Source: CAZFNQ01 sp964520375
Lineage (GTDB): Bacteria > Patescibacteriota > Saccharimonadia > Saccharimonadales > JANWIN01
NCBI GenBank assembly: GCA_964520375.1
Contig: CAZFNQ010000005.1
Coordinates: 1 to 32,113, forward strand
DNA: 32,113 bases
Direction of reading: 5' to 3'
The notes beneath the pieces are model-generated. The model did no database searches, had not been told where the DNA came from, and worked only from the letters and a program-made list of their open reading frames with translations. Each line of letters begins with the position of its first letter. Positions within the stretch are counted from its first letter, which is position 1. Position numbers and translations under genes: made by a program. Shown piece by piece: positions 18,122 through 26,738 of this stretch.

Positions 18122-18421
18122 CTATTGTTGGTGTCTTTTCTGGGCCAGGCGTTGTGATTTTAGCACTATACTTTGCAGTTCTTTAAAAATAGCAAAGTGT
18201 TTGTTGGTATGATAAATTTTGGTATTGCCCTGTCTCTCCGAAATTAAAAATCCTATTTTTTCGAGCCTTTTTAATTCCCTTTGAATATTGCCGGCATCCT
18301 CTTTAATTAGCTTGGCAAGGCCTCTAACATGTGTATTGAAATCTGGGTATTTAGCATAGACAACAATTATCTTGCGACGAACTCGGGATGTAATAAACGT
18401 ATCTAACATAAGTTCTTTCAT
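18122..18421 (-). CDS. Winged-helix transcriptional regulator
   Basis: A 99-residue protein beginning MKELMLDTFITSRVRRKIIV. The order of a helix, the HTH (HVRGLAKLIKEDAGNIQRELKRLEKIGFL, about 31-59) and a wing (SERQGNTKIYHTNK) fits an ArsR/MarR-like winged helix; the ligand is unknown. A longer reading from 18550 would run into priA on the other strand, so the ATG at 18421 is preferred. It is transcribed away from priA, and the two promoters share their -35 region, so it may regulate itself and priA. No cysteine metal site is visible. Confidence 0.75.
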   Translation of the reverse strand: MKELMLDTFITSRVRRKIIVVYAKYPDFNTHVRGLAKLIKEDAGNIQRELKRLEKIGFLISERQGNTKIYHTNKHFAIFKELQSIVLKSQRLAQKRHQQ

Positions 18422-18440
18422 TGTTATTCGAACAACATAA

Positions 18441-18469
18441 AGTATACCCAGGTCTTTACGGGATTTCAA
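18441..18469 (-). promoter_or_regulatory. Promoter for the winged-helix gene
   Basis: A -35 TTGAAA (18464-18469), 17-base spacer and -10 TATACT (18441-18446). The -35 covers the same bases as the -35 position of the opposite priA promoter. Confidence 0.5.
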
Positions 18470-18493
18470 TGCTTTTAATGCAAAGGCTATAAT
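18465..18493 (+). promoter_or_regulatory. Promoter for priA, probably leaderless
   Basis: A perfect -10 TATAAT (18488-18493) ends six bases before the priA ATG. The -35 position (TTCAAT, 18465-18470) is weak. The mRNA should start near the A of ATG. Confidence 0.5.
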
Positions 18494-18499
18494 GCCTCT

Positions 18500-20452
18500 A
18501 TGGGTTCCAGGTACTATTTTCGAGTTTTGGCCAGCAGCCAGCACTACCACGGTAAAGAATTATTAACATATTCATATGATAAGTTATTGCCGGTTGGGTC
18601 TTTAGTAACTATACCCTTAAAAAAAGCGGATATTCTAGGCATTGTTGTGTCCAAAGAGTCGCAACCGAATTTTAAGACCAAGCCGATAAACCAGGTCTTG
18701 TCTCTACCACCCTTACCGGCATCAAGCTTGCAACTTTTAGATTGGATACGAAACTATTACCCGGCACCATTAGGTGCAATTACTGCTCAGTTTCTACCAA
18801 GCGGACTAGACCGCCATAATCACAATAAAGACACTAATACTGGCTCTGTAACTAAGAAGCTCAAATTGCCTGACTTAACTAAAGAACAACGTTTAGCATT
18901 GCAAAAAATTAATTCCACCTCAAACCAGCGTACCTTCTTATTGCACGGTGATACCGGCAGCGGTAAAACTAGGATTTATATGGAACTAGCTGCCCGTTCG
19001 CTAGCTAATGACCGCAGTGTGTTAATACTAACCCCAGAAATAGGTCTAACGCCTCAGCTGGTTCGCGACTTCGAGCAGTACTTAGGTACAACTACGATTG
19101 TGCTTCATTCCAACTTAACACCTGCCCAGAAGCGCCAGGCATGGTTAAGTGTCTTGGAAGAAAAAGATCCTGTAGTCGTAATTGGACCGCGTTCAGCCTT
19201 ATTCGCGCCATTTAAAAAGCTTGGTCTGGTGGTTATTGATGAGGCGCACGACAGTGCATATAAGCAAGAGCAAGCACCTTATTACCGCGCGCTCCGCGTA
19301 GCTGGACAGTTGGCCAATATACATAGCAGTATATTGGTTATAGGCTCAGCCACACCAGATATAACCGATTATTATATTGCCGAAGCTAGGCGCATCCCCT
19401 TGCTGCGAATGCAGGCATTAGCTATAAATGCCAAAGCTGTTAAACCACAAGTAAGTTTAGTGGACAAACGTAATAAAGAACTGTTTTCTAAAAATTCTTA
19501 CCTTTCTAATCTCTTAATTAAGGAAATAGGCTCTTCGCTAGAGCGTAATGAACAAGTCTTAATTTTCTTAAACCGGCGTGGCACTGCTCGACAAATTGTA
19601 TGCACCAATTGTGGCTGGCAAGCATTGTGCCCCAACTGCGACTTGCTGCTAACCTATCATGGTGACAGTCACTCTATGCTATGTCACACTTGTGGTTATA
19701 AGACTCAGGCATTGAGTCAATGTCCTGTCTGTAAAAGTCCAGATATTATTTATAAAACAATTGGTACTAAGTCTGTAGTAGACACTCTGTCAGGACTTTT
19801 CCCTAAGGCTAAAATTGACCGTTTTGACGCCGATAATAAAAAGGCCGACCGCTTTGAACAGCATTATCACAGGGTACTAACTGGTGAAGTGGATATATTA
19901 GTTGGTACACAGTTGTTAGTTAAAGGCTTAGACTTACCAAAATTGAGTTTAGTGGGAGTAATTAATGCTGATAGCAGCCTATCTTTTCCAGATTACACGG
20001 CTGAGGAAAATACTTATCAACTACTGAGCCAAATTATCGGTCGGATTGGACGCGGCCATATACCTGGTAAGGCCATAATTCAAACCTATCAACCCGACAG
20101 TGAAGTCATTACAGCAGCTATTAATAAAGACTGGCCAAAGTTTTATAATAATCAGATCCAAGAGCGTGAGCAGTTTTTATTTCCACCGTTTTGTTACCTG
20201 TTAAAACTAGCCTGCACTCGCAAAACCCAAAAATCTTCCCAAGAAACTGCAGTGAAACTCATAAAGCATTTGCAAAAACTAGCATTAAAGATTCAGATAA
20301 TTGGACCTAGCCCAAGTTTTTATGAGAAGTCAAAGAAGGGTTATACTTGGCAAATTGTAGTAAAAAGCAAGCTTCGAAACAATCTATTGGAAGTTATCAA
20401 GGCCTTACCCTCTGGCTGGTCTTATAACATTGACCCGACAAATCTTTTGTAA
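18500..20452 (+). CDS. priA: Primosomal protein N' (replication restart helicase PriA)
   Basis: 3'-5' DNA helicase that reloads the replisome at stalled forks. The 650 residues include an N-terminal DNA-binding domain (about 1-110), Walker A GDTGSGKT (150-157), DEAH (247-250), GSATP (282-286), eight zinc-binding cysteines (368, 371, 377, 380, 395, 398, 408, 411) and the helicase C-lobe with GTQLLVKGLD and IIGRIGRG, where most PriA proteins have QVxGRAGR. The FPPF motif near the end is typical. It is shorter than the E. coli protein (about 730) mainly in the N-terminal part. First gene of priA-def-fmt, a classic cluster. No Shine-Dalgarno precedes the ATG, in line with a leaderless start. Confidence 0.97.
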   Translation: MGSRYYFRVLASSQHYHGKELLTYSYDKLLPVGSLVTIPLKKADILGIVVSKESQPNFKTKPINQVLSLPPLPASSLQLLDWIRNYYPAPLGAITAQFLPSGLDRHNHNKDTNTGSVTKKLKLPDLTKEQRLALQKINSTSNQRTFLLHGDTGSGKTRIYMELAARSLANDRSVLILTPEIGLTPQLVRDFEQYLGTTTIVLHSNLTPAQKRQAWLSVLEEKDPVVVIGPRSALFAPFKKLGLVVIDEAHDSAYKQEQAPYYRALRVAGQLANIHSSILVIGSATPDITDYYIAEARRIPLLRMQALAINAKAVKPQVSLVDKRNKELFSKNSYLSNLLIKEIGSSLERNEQVLIFLNRRGTARQIVCTNCGWQALCPNCDLLLTYHGDSHSMLCHTCGYKTQALSQCPVCKSPDIIYKTIGTKSVVDTLSGLFPKAKIDRFDADNKKADRFEQHYHRVLTGEVDILVGTQLLVKGLDLPKLSLVGVINADSSLSFPDYTAEENTYQLLSQIIGRIGRGHIPGKAIIQTYQPDSEVITAAINKDWPKFYNNQIQEREQFLFPPFCYLLKLACTRKTQKSSQETAVKLIKHLQKLALKIQIIGPSPSFYEKSKKGYTWQIVVKSKLRNNLLEVIKALPSGWSYNIDPTNLL

Positions 20453-20464
20453 CCTCTTATTTCC

Positions 20465-21079
20465 ATGGCAAAGCCAGTTAGTTTATACTGGCAGCAAATG
20501 CCAGCCACCAAAAAAAGTATAATTTCTCTGCCCAACCAACATTTAAGACAGCGCTCACGTAAAGTTGGCATTATAACGCCGTCCATTCAAAAAGTAGTGA
20601 AGGACATGCAAGCTGCTACATTGGACTGGGAAAAAAGCCGCGATCATGAGGTGGGAGTAGCTTTGGCAGCAGTACAAATAGATAAACCATTTCGAATTAT
20701 TGTCATTCGTTCTAACCCTGATGATAAAAGCGATCGAAAGTTTAGTGTATTTATTAACCCGGAGATAACTAAGCACGAAGGCTCTATTAAGGCCGATTAT
20801 GAGGGCTGTTTGAGTGTGCCCGATATTTATGGCAAAGTTCCCCGCCATTCAAAAATCCGCGTTAAAGCAATAGATCAAGATGGTAAGCCGTTTAAAATTA
20901 CTGCTGAGGATTTTTTAGCAAGGGTTTTCCAGCATGAAATTGACCACCTAAATGGTAAAGTTTTTATAGATCACATTAAAAACAAGAAGCAGGCTTTCTA
21001 TAAATTATTGCCAGAAGGAGAGTTAAAACAGTTAGATTATGAAAAAGATATCAAAAAGAATAGTATTCTTTGGCAATGA
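20465..21079 (+). CDS. def: Peptide deformylase
   Basis: Removes the formyl group from the N-terminal methionine of new proteins. Of the three motifs, EGCLSVP (113-119, metal Cys) and HEIDHLNG (157-164, metal His pair and catalytic Glu) are intact; motif 1 reads GVALAAVQ (64-71), with Ala where GxGxAAxQ has its second Gly. The 204 residues are slightly long, because of about 20 extra N-terminal residues. It begins 12 bases after priA and overlaps fmt by 41 bases. Co-location with fmt matches their linked roles in starting translation. Confidence 0.95.
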   Translation: MAKPVSLYWQQMPATKKSIISLPNQHLRQRSRKVGIITPSIQKVVKDMQAATLDWEKSRDHEVGVALAAVQIDKPFRIIVIRSNPDDKSDRKFSVFINPEITKHEGSIKADYEGCLSVPDIYGKVPRHSKIRVKAIDQDGKPFKITAEDFLARVFQHEIDHLNGKVFIDHIKNKKQAFYKLLPEGELKQLDYEKDIKKNSILWQ

Positions 21080-21980
21080 ACGCCTGGCAACAGGTGTAAA
21101 TACAACTACGCCGGTTTTATTGGGTCTTATTAAAGCTGGCTATGATATAGCAGCTGTAATATCCAATTACACCACTGGAAAATCTAGAAATACCCGAGAT
21201 TTAGAAATTAAAAAGCTTGCGGAGACTTACAAAATACCTTTGTTCCTGCCGGATAAGCCAATCGATATAAGCAAACAAATATCTGATTATGGTGCTGAAG
21301 CGGCTGTGTTAGTTGCATATGGCAAAATCGTACCTCAAAAAATTATAGATCTATTCCCAAGAGGTATTATTAATATTCACCCTTCATTGCTTCCAAAACA
21401 CCGTGGTCCAACCCCTATTGAAAGCGTAATCATAAATGGTGATTCTAAAACTGGAGTTTCTATTATGCGTTTGACAAAGGACATGGATTCTGGGCCAGTT
21501 TTTGGTCAGGTTAAGCTTAAGATTAGAGGCAAGGAATCCAAACAAGACCTAGCTAATAAGCTACTAGATATAGGCAAAGCTATGATTTTAGATCTATTGC
21601 CAGGTATATTAGATGATTCAGTCACAGCTAGCCTGCAAGACGGATCATTAGCCACTTACGATAAATTAATAACTAAGGAAGATGGCGTAATTAATTGGCA
21701 AAAATCAGCTGTTCAGCTGGAAAGGGAGATTAGAGCCTATCTAGGCTGGCCAGGTAGCCGCACAGCTATTGCTGGTAAAGAAGTTATTATCACCAAAGCC
21801 CATGTGGGTAAAAAGCACGAGACGCAAGACAGGAAACAAATAAATGAGATTATTGTCGCCCGAGATAAACAAATGCTTGCACAAACCGGTGATGGAACTT
21901 TAATTATTGATGGTCTAAAGCCCGCTGGCAAAAAGGAAATTTCTGGCGAAGAGTTTATTCGTGGCTATCTTCGTCAGTAA
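21039..21980 (+). CDS. fmt: Methionyl-tRNA formyltransferase
   Basis: Adds a formyl group from 10-formyl-THF to Met-tRNA for initiation. The 313 residues start with the Rossmann strand RIVFFGNERLATG and carry the catalytic set Asn112, His114 and Asp150 within GIINIHPSLLPKHRGPTPIES and TKDMDSGPV. The C-terminal tRNA-binding barrel follows (REIRAYLGWPGSRT to the end). The ATG lies inside def, preceded by an AGAAGGAGAG ribosome binding site, so the 41-base overlap is real. The usual SLLPRWRGAAPI wording is changed to SLLPKHRGPTPI, still within family variation. Confidence 0.95.
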   Translation: MKKISKRIVFFGNERLATGVNTTTPVLLGLIKAGYDIAAVISNYTTGKSRNTRDLEIKKLAETYKIPLFLPDKPIDISKQISDYGAEAAVLVAYGKIVPQKIIDLFPRGIINIHPSLLPKHRGPTPIESVIINGDSKTGVSIMRLTKDMDSGPVFGQVKLKIRGKESKQDLANKLLDIGKAMILDLLPGILDDSVTASLQDGSLATYDKLITKEDGVINWQKSAVQLEREIRAYLGWPGSRTAIAGKEVIITKAHVGKKHETQDRKQINEIIVARDKQMLAQTGDGTLIIDGLKPAGKKEISGEEFIRGYLRQ

Positions 21981-22019
21981 TTAGTTGCCTTCTTACAATC
22001 TTTCGGTAGCAAAACCGCT

Positions 22020-22352
22020 TTAGGCTGCAGTTGGAAATTGACCTTGGCTAACTTCCAGGATTTGAGGAGCAGATTTTTTAATTTCTACCTTGAGTAATTC
22101 TAGCTCATCGGCTACTACCTGCTTGTAGTCAGGAAAATTCGTTTCCAGCCATTTTAAAGCGCCAGGTTCATCATTGCGGTCTATAAAGGCTTCAAACTCA
22201 TCTAATTGTTCGTTGCTCATCTGTTCTGCCAGCTTCATACCTACCCGCATTTCCAGCGTTTCATAGATATGGCCCAGCATTTTATTCTTTTCCTCAACAG
22301 GCAAAGTGCCCAATCCTAATTCCTGCAGTAAATTATCGTCAAGTTTAAACAT
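22020..22352 (-). CDS. Small conserved acidic protein (DUF5663-like)
   Basis: A 110-residue mostly helical, acidic protein. MFKLDDNLLQELGLGTLPVEEKNKML, IYETLEMRVGMKLAEQMS and LDEFEAFID resemble a family of unknown function, which I believe is DUF5663, common in Patescibacteria. No membrane segment, signal or catalytic motif is seen. AAAGGAT lies before the ATG. It is the last gene behind rpsA, infB and the tail-anchored protein, separated from the latter by 54 bases, and converges with fmt. Its partner and role are unknown; the LPxEEK and EQMSxxQLxEFE pattern could suit protein binding. Confidence 0.75.
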   Translation of the reverse strand: MFKLDDNLLQELGLGTLPVEEKNKMLGHIYETLEMRVGMKLAEQMSNEQLDEFEAFIDRNDEPGALKWLETNFPDYKQVVADELELLKVEIKKSAPQILEVSQGQFPTAA

Positions 22353-22406
22353 ATGTGATCCTTTTCAGAGATTATTTTACCAGATAATAGCCCATAAAAG
22401 TTATTC

Positions 22407-23675
22407 TCAATGTATCAACAAGATTATGATTAATAAAATACAGACAGCAACTCCACCCCAAAAGCCACTTTGAGCAGCCTGTTTGTAAAGGTTACTATTT
22501 TGCGTGGTTTTGGGTGATGGCTGTGGTATTAGCGGTGTAACAGTTCTTAGGTTGGAGTGAGCATAGGCCTGACGCAGTCTATTGTACTGTGCGGCCAAAG
22601 CCGAAGCAGCTCCAGATGACTTAGCTGCAACGTAAGATTCTGGCGGTTGTTCATCTTTTATTTCATGTCGCCGCTCGTATAGGCTTTCAATAGGAATATT
22701 ATGTTCAGCCGCAGTTTCTACTTTTCGTAAAATGATCTCTGGGCGAACGCCAGCCTTTGAGTTGACGAGTTCTTTTATTTTCTCACTTTGTAGCTCTGGT
22801 AATATATCTCTACTAGGCTTTAGTGACGGAATCTCATCGGCAATTTTATATGGCTTTGGTAGTTGTTCGATTCTGGACACTTGCGGTAACTCTGATGGAG
22901 ATTGTTCCAATTTTGGCAGACGTCTATTTAAAACTTCTTGATTTATTTGTTCTTGACGAACCAGTTTTTCTTGGAAGTCTTTTTGCTGTTTTTTTACCGT
23001 CTGTCGTTCTTTTTTAGCACTAACTGCCTCTCTTTTTAATCTGCTGACTTCGCGCTTTAAGCGTTTTTCGCGGCGGCGCTGTAAAATTTCACCAGTCGAT
23101 AAGGCTTGGCTGTTGGAAGTTTCTCTTAGTTCTGATGTGCTTGATTCAACATAATTGTCAACTTTCAGCTTATCATCTGTTTCCTGTTTTTGAACCAGTG
23201 CTGGAACCGGTGACAATTCTGGATTGCTAATTTCGTAGTCACCAAGACCATTTTCATCTTGAGGCTCGGTTTCACTTTGGTATCTACGGATGGCATCGTC
23301 CGATACCGGCAATAGACCGCCCTCAATGTACTCCTCGTTTTGATTAGTTTCAGGTGTTGGTACTTCGCTCTTTATCCGTTCCGCATATGGTATGGACCTA
23401 TCTGCTGCAACTGAAACAGGCAATAAGTCTAATCTGATTTGTTTTTTAAACAATCCCCGGACACTTTTTACTAACTTATTTAAGAATCCGCTTTGTTTAG
23501 TATCTTTTTTTTCGTATGTTTCTTCGTCATTCTCGTTATCATTAGATAGAGTTTCTGACTGACGCGATAGTTGACGGTGTTGCAACCAGGATGCAAAAAA
23601 GTTGCCCCGTAAAAAACGGCGCTTACTTGTTGTCGTAGTTTCGTTATCTGAGGGTTCTGTAGGAAAATCTTCCAT
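22407..23675 (-). CDS. Tail-anchored coiled-coil protein of unknown function
   Basis: A 422-residue hydrophilic protein. The N-terminal part is acidic and disordered-looking with a short basic/hydrophobic patch (FLNKLVKSVRGLFKKQ). A charged coiled coil rich in Lys, Arg, Glu and Gln lies at about 196-252 (RREKRLKREVSRLKREA). A Pro/Glu/Leu-rich segment follows, and a single hydrophobic helix ends the chain (GVAVCILLIIILLIH), so it is probably tail-anchored with the bulk in the cytoplasm. I prefer the ATG at 23675, which has GAAGG nine bases before it, over a TTG at 23690. It starts 18 bases after infB, so they are likely co-transcribed. No family recognised. Confidence 0.75.
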   Translation of the reverse strand: MEDFPTEPSDNETTTTSKRRFLRGNFFASWLQHRQLSRQSETLSNDNENDEETYEKKDTKQSGFLNKLVKSVRGLFKKQIRLDLLPVSVAADRSIPYAERIKSEVPTPETNQNEEYIEGGLLPVSDDAIRRYQSETEPQDENGLGDYEISNPELSPVPALVQKQETDDKLKVDNYVESSTSELRETSNSQALSTGEILQRRREKRLKREVSRLKREAVSAKKERQTVKKQQKDFQEKLVRQEQINQEVLNRRLPKLEQSPSELPQVSRIEQLPKPYKIADEIPSLKPSRDILPELQSEKIKELVNSKAGVRPEIILRKVETAAEHNIPIESLYERRHEIKDEQPPESYVAAKSSGAASALAAQYNRLRQAYAHSNLRTVTPLIPQPSPKTTQNSNLYKQAAQSGFWGGVAVCILLIIILLIH

Positions 23676-23693
23676 TCTGCTTGCCTTCAAGTC

Positions 23694-25457
23694 TTATAGA
23701 CTGCGCGACAGTGTTTCTTGAGTATAAAACAAAATTTTATCGCCTTCTTGAACTTCAATTTTGCTTATAGTCTTTAGACTAACGCCGCACATTTCGCCTT
23801 CAACAATCTCTTTGGCGTCCTGTTGACCCCTCTGCAGGTTAATCGCCTGAGCCTGAGCAATTACTTCTTTGCCGCGTTTTATACGAACTTGGGCTGGTAC
23901 GGTTAACTTGCCTTTAGTTACTTCACCTCCGCAAATAACGGCCGTTTTAGTAATTTTAAATACACCTTTAACTAACAGTTCTCCTAATTCACGTTCCACA
24001 ACCTCTGGGGCCAATAGTTTGGACAGCTCAGCTTTGGCATCATCTATTAACTCGTAAATTACCTTATAGGGTCTAACACTTACCTTGTCGCGGGCTGCCA
24101 GACGCTTAACGTCTTTGGGAATAGTAACATTAAAGCCATAGACAATAGCTCCGCTGGTATGTGCCAAATGTATATCATTTTCACTTACTGAGCCTATGCC
24201 CGAGCCAACCACTTGCACGGCAACTTCATCGCTGCCAAGAGTTTTTAGGCTGTCAATAACAGATACGAGTGAACCTTGCACGTCGGCTTTTACCAGTACC
24301 GTCAAATGAGTAAGCTCATTGGTCCGGTTAATAATACGGATTAAGTCGCTACTGCTAAGATCAAGCTTATTGGTCGAATTTTGGCGATTTAAGCGAGAAA
24401 CCTGGGCTAATTCCCTAGCCTGCTTTTCATTATTAACAACGTTAAACTCATCACCAAAATCAGGTAATTCCTTAAAGCCAGTCAATAGAGCCGGTGCCGA
24501 TGGACCGACGGAGGCAGCAGTTTTACCATCTGTTGTTTCCAGGTTGCGGATTTTAGCATACGTTGTACCGGCCACAACGTAATCACCGTTCTTGAGAGTT
24601 CCTTCCTCTACTAAGGCAATTGCAACTGGACCGCGACCTTGTTCCATATGAGATTCAATAATTAAACCCGTCGCCGGAGCATCGGTTATAGCTTTTAGTT
24701 CTTCAACATCAGCAACTAAAAGCACCATATCTAATAACTGGTCTATACCTTGCTTCGTCTTTGCCGAAACTTCGGTCACCACTGTATCACCACCCCAGCC
24801 TTCTACCAGTACTTCTTGTTCGGCCAGCTGCTGTTTTACATGATTAGCATCGGCACCTTCTTTGTCTATTTTATTAATAGCTACAATAATTTTTACGCCT
24901 GCCTGTCGAGCATATTTTATGGCTTCAACTGTTTGCGGTTTAACTCCGTCATCAGCAGCTACCACAATAATTACCAGGTCAGTTAGCTGGGCACCGTGCT
25001 CACGCAGAGCCGCAAAGGCCTCGTGGCCAGGCGTATCCAAAAAAGTAATAGCTCGTTTGCCATGTTTAACCTGGTAAGCTGAGATATGCTGAGTTATGCC
25101 ACCAGCTTCGCCTTTGGCGACTTCAGCTCCCCTGATGGCATCCAGGAGTGTAGTCTTGCCGTGATCAACATGGCCCATTACCGCCACTACAGGCGGACGT
25201 GGTTCGCCTTTGGTTTGAGACTGTCGCCTCGCCCTGACATCTGCTGTTACTGATTCAGAAGATTTTTTGGTAACATCGTAGTCCAGCTCTAGTTCGCTCA
25301 TAATAATTTGAGCCGTGTCAAAATCTATGCGCTCGTTAACAGTGGCCATAACACCGTTTTTCATAAGCTCTGCTATGAGCTTGGATACTGGAATATCCAG
25401 CTTGTCGGCCAGAGCGCCCACAGTTATATAATCTTCAAGTTCAATCGTTTGTGCCAT
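23694..25457 (-). CDS. infB: Translation initiation factor IF-2
   Basis: GTPase that brings fMet-tRNA to the ribosome. The 587 residues are a compact version: a short IF2N-like domain (VGALADKLDIPVSKLIAELMKNG), then the G domain with GHVDHGKT (95-102), DTPGHEAF and NKID, followed by the beta-barrel and C-terminal fMet-tRNA-binding domains (VICGGEVTKGKLTVPAQVRI, GEMCGVSL). The long N-terminal extension of many bacteria is absent. The ATG at 25457, preceded by AAAGGAG, is preferred over a TTG at 25481. It lies 51 bases after rpsA, in the same direction. Confidence 0.97.
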   Translation of the reverse strand: MAQTIELEDYITVGALADKLDIPVSKLIAELMKNGVMATVNERIDFDTAQIIMSELELDYDVTKKSSESVTADVRARRQSQTKGEPRPPVVAVMGHVDHGKTTLLDAIRGAEVAKGEAGGITQHISAYQVKHGKRAITFLDTPGHEAFAALREHGAQLTDLVIIVVAADDGVKPQTVEAIKYARQAGVKIIVAINKIDKEGADANHVKQQLAEQEVLVEGWGGDTVVTEVSAKTKQGIDQLLDMVLLVADVEELKAITDAPATGLIIESHMEQGRGPVAIALVEEGTLKNGDYVVAGTTYAKIRNLETTDGKTAASVGPSAPALLTGFKELPDFGDEFNVVNNEKQARELAQVSRLNRQNSTNKLDLSSSDLIRIINRTNELTHLTVLVKADVQGSLVSVIDSLKTLGSDEVAVQVVGSGIGSVSENDIHLAHTSGAIVYGFNVTIPKDVKRLAARDKVSVRPYKVIYELIDDAKAELSKLLAPEVVERELGELLVKGVFKITKTAVICGGEVTKGKLTVPAQVRIKRGKEVIAQAQAINLQRGQQDAKEIVEGEMCGVSLKTISKIEVQEGDKILFYTQETLSRSL

Positions 25458-25508
25458 TTTTGAGCGTCTCCTTTCTGACAAGCTGTTGCCTTACATTTAA
25501 ATATTCGC

Positions 25509-26582
25509 CTATTTCTTCTTAGCGTCTTTTAGGCTCAGAGCGATCTTACGGGCATCAGTTTCAACATCAATGACCTTAAACTGCTTTTTTTCATTAAGTT
25601 GAAAGATTTTTTCCGGGTCCACACTATCATCATTGCTCATTTCCGACACATGAACCAACGCCTCAACCGCCGGTGACAGTTGCACGAAGGCACCAAACGG
25701 TGTTATGCGAGTTACCTTGCCCTCGACTATGTCACCCTTTTTAAAGGCCTTGGCCTCGTGTAACCAGGGGTCCTCGCTCATTTGCTTGAGGCTTAGGCTT
25801 AGGCGATCTTTATCTATAGCAATAATTTTGGCCTTAATTATCTGGCCAGTTTTAACATAGTCCTGGGGGTTCTCTACCCGCTCCCAAGAAATCTCAGATA
25901 TATGTATCAGGCCTTCTATGCCGTCAACATTCACAAAAGCACCAAAATCAATTACGCCCGTCACAACCCCTTCTACTTCATCGCCGATCTTAAGTTCAGC
26001 AAAACGGGCTTGCATGTCGTCCTTAATGGCTTCCTTTTCAGAGAAAATCAACTTATTGTCTTTTCGGCTAACATCAAGTACGCGCACACGTATTGGCTTA
26101 TTGGTCAATGAGTTAAGCTTTTGCAAAATTTCGTCTTTATCTGCACCCGATACCCGTGGGTAATGCCCAGCTGCTAGTTGTGATACCGGCAAAAAGCCGC
26201 GGATGCCTTCCATCTCTACTAGTAGGCCTCCCCTATTAGCATCATATGGAATAATGTCTATGATTTCCTGTTCGTCAAATACTCGCTGTAGTTCATCCCA
26301 ACCGCGGTCTTTAGCGGCTCGTTTCATGCTAAGCAGAGCGTAGCCCTCATCCATTTCTGGGTCTACTACGCTGGTAGTGACCTTGGCACCTTCCTCTAGA
26401 GTTTGGCCGGGGCCAATCTCACGGCGCATTACCACCCCAACACCGTTGGCGCCTAAATCTACCCAAAGTTCGTGTTTGCGAACTGAGGTGATAGTGCCTT
26501 CAATAACATCGCCAGTTTTTAGTTGTTTTACTTTAGCGGACGCTAGCAAATCGTCCATAGTAAGTGTACTTGTATTAGACAT
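25509..26582 (-). CDS. rpsA: 30S ribosomal protein S1
   Basis: RNA-binding protein that helps mRNA reach the small subunit. The 357 residues hold four S1 repeats: KTGDVIEGTITSVRKHELWVDLG, a degenerate second (GGLLVEMEGIRGFLPVSQL), GDEVEGVVTGVIDFGAFVNVDGIEGLIHISEISW, and GDIVEGKVTRITPFGAFVQLSPAVEALVHVSEMS. E. coli S1 has six; four is common in other phyla. The ATG at 26582 follows a strong GAGGAGG site; a TTG at 26612 would add ten unlikely residues. It heads the rpsA-infB unit from a good promoter. Confidence 0.95.
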   Translation of the reverse strand: MSNTSTLTMDDLLASAKVKQLKTGDVIEGTITSVRKHELWVDLGANGVGVVMRREIGPGQTLEEGAKVTTSVVDPEMDEGYALLSMKRAAKDRGWDELQRVFDEQEIIDIIPYDANRGGLLVEMEGIRGFLPVSQLAAGHYPRVSGADKDEILQKLNSLTNKPIRVRVLDVSRKDNKLIFSEKEAIKDDMQARFAELKIGDEVEGVVTGVIDFGAFVNVDGIEGLIHISEISWERVENPQDYVKTGQIIKAKIIAIDKDRLSLSLKQMSEDPWLHEAKAFKKGDIVEGKVTRITPFGAFVQLSPAVEALVHVSEMSNDDSVDPEKIFQLNEKKQFKVIDVETDARKIALSLKDAKKK

Positions 26583-26647
26583 GAGTCCATGCCTCCTCAA
26601 ATTCTGCGGCAACCCTTGAGTTGTTTGACCCGTTCAGATTTAACTAA

Positions 26648-26676
26648 ATTATACACCTTATCATCCCTGTAAGCAA
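26648..26676 (-). promoter_or_regulatory. Promoter for rpsA-infB
   Basis: A -35 TTGCTT (26671-26676), 17-base spacer and a perfect -10 TATAAT (26648-26653), giving a leader of about 60 nt that contains the GAGGAGG ribosome binding site. Confidence 0.65.
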
Positions 26677-26701
26677 GGTATGCTCTAGTCCTATTTTTCG
26701 C

Positions 26702-26731
26702 TTGCTACTTACTGCTTAGTACTTGTACGAT
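26702..26731 (+). promoter_or_regulatory. Promoter for the ROK kinase gene, probably leaderless
   Basis: A -35 TTGCTA (26702-26707), 18-base spacer and -10 TACGAT (26726-26731), seven bases before the ATG at 26739. No ribosome binding site fits between them. Confidence 0.5.
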
Positions 26732-26738
26732 AGTACAT

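Noticed and set aside
18421..18550. Longer start for the winged-helix gene at 18550
   Set aside because: It would run into the priA coding region and past that gene's promoter; the ATG at 18421 has its own promoter.
21981..22019. Terminator between fmt and the convergent small gene
   Set aside because: A four-pair stem (CGGT/ACCG) is present but has no T-run; too weak to call.
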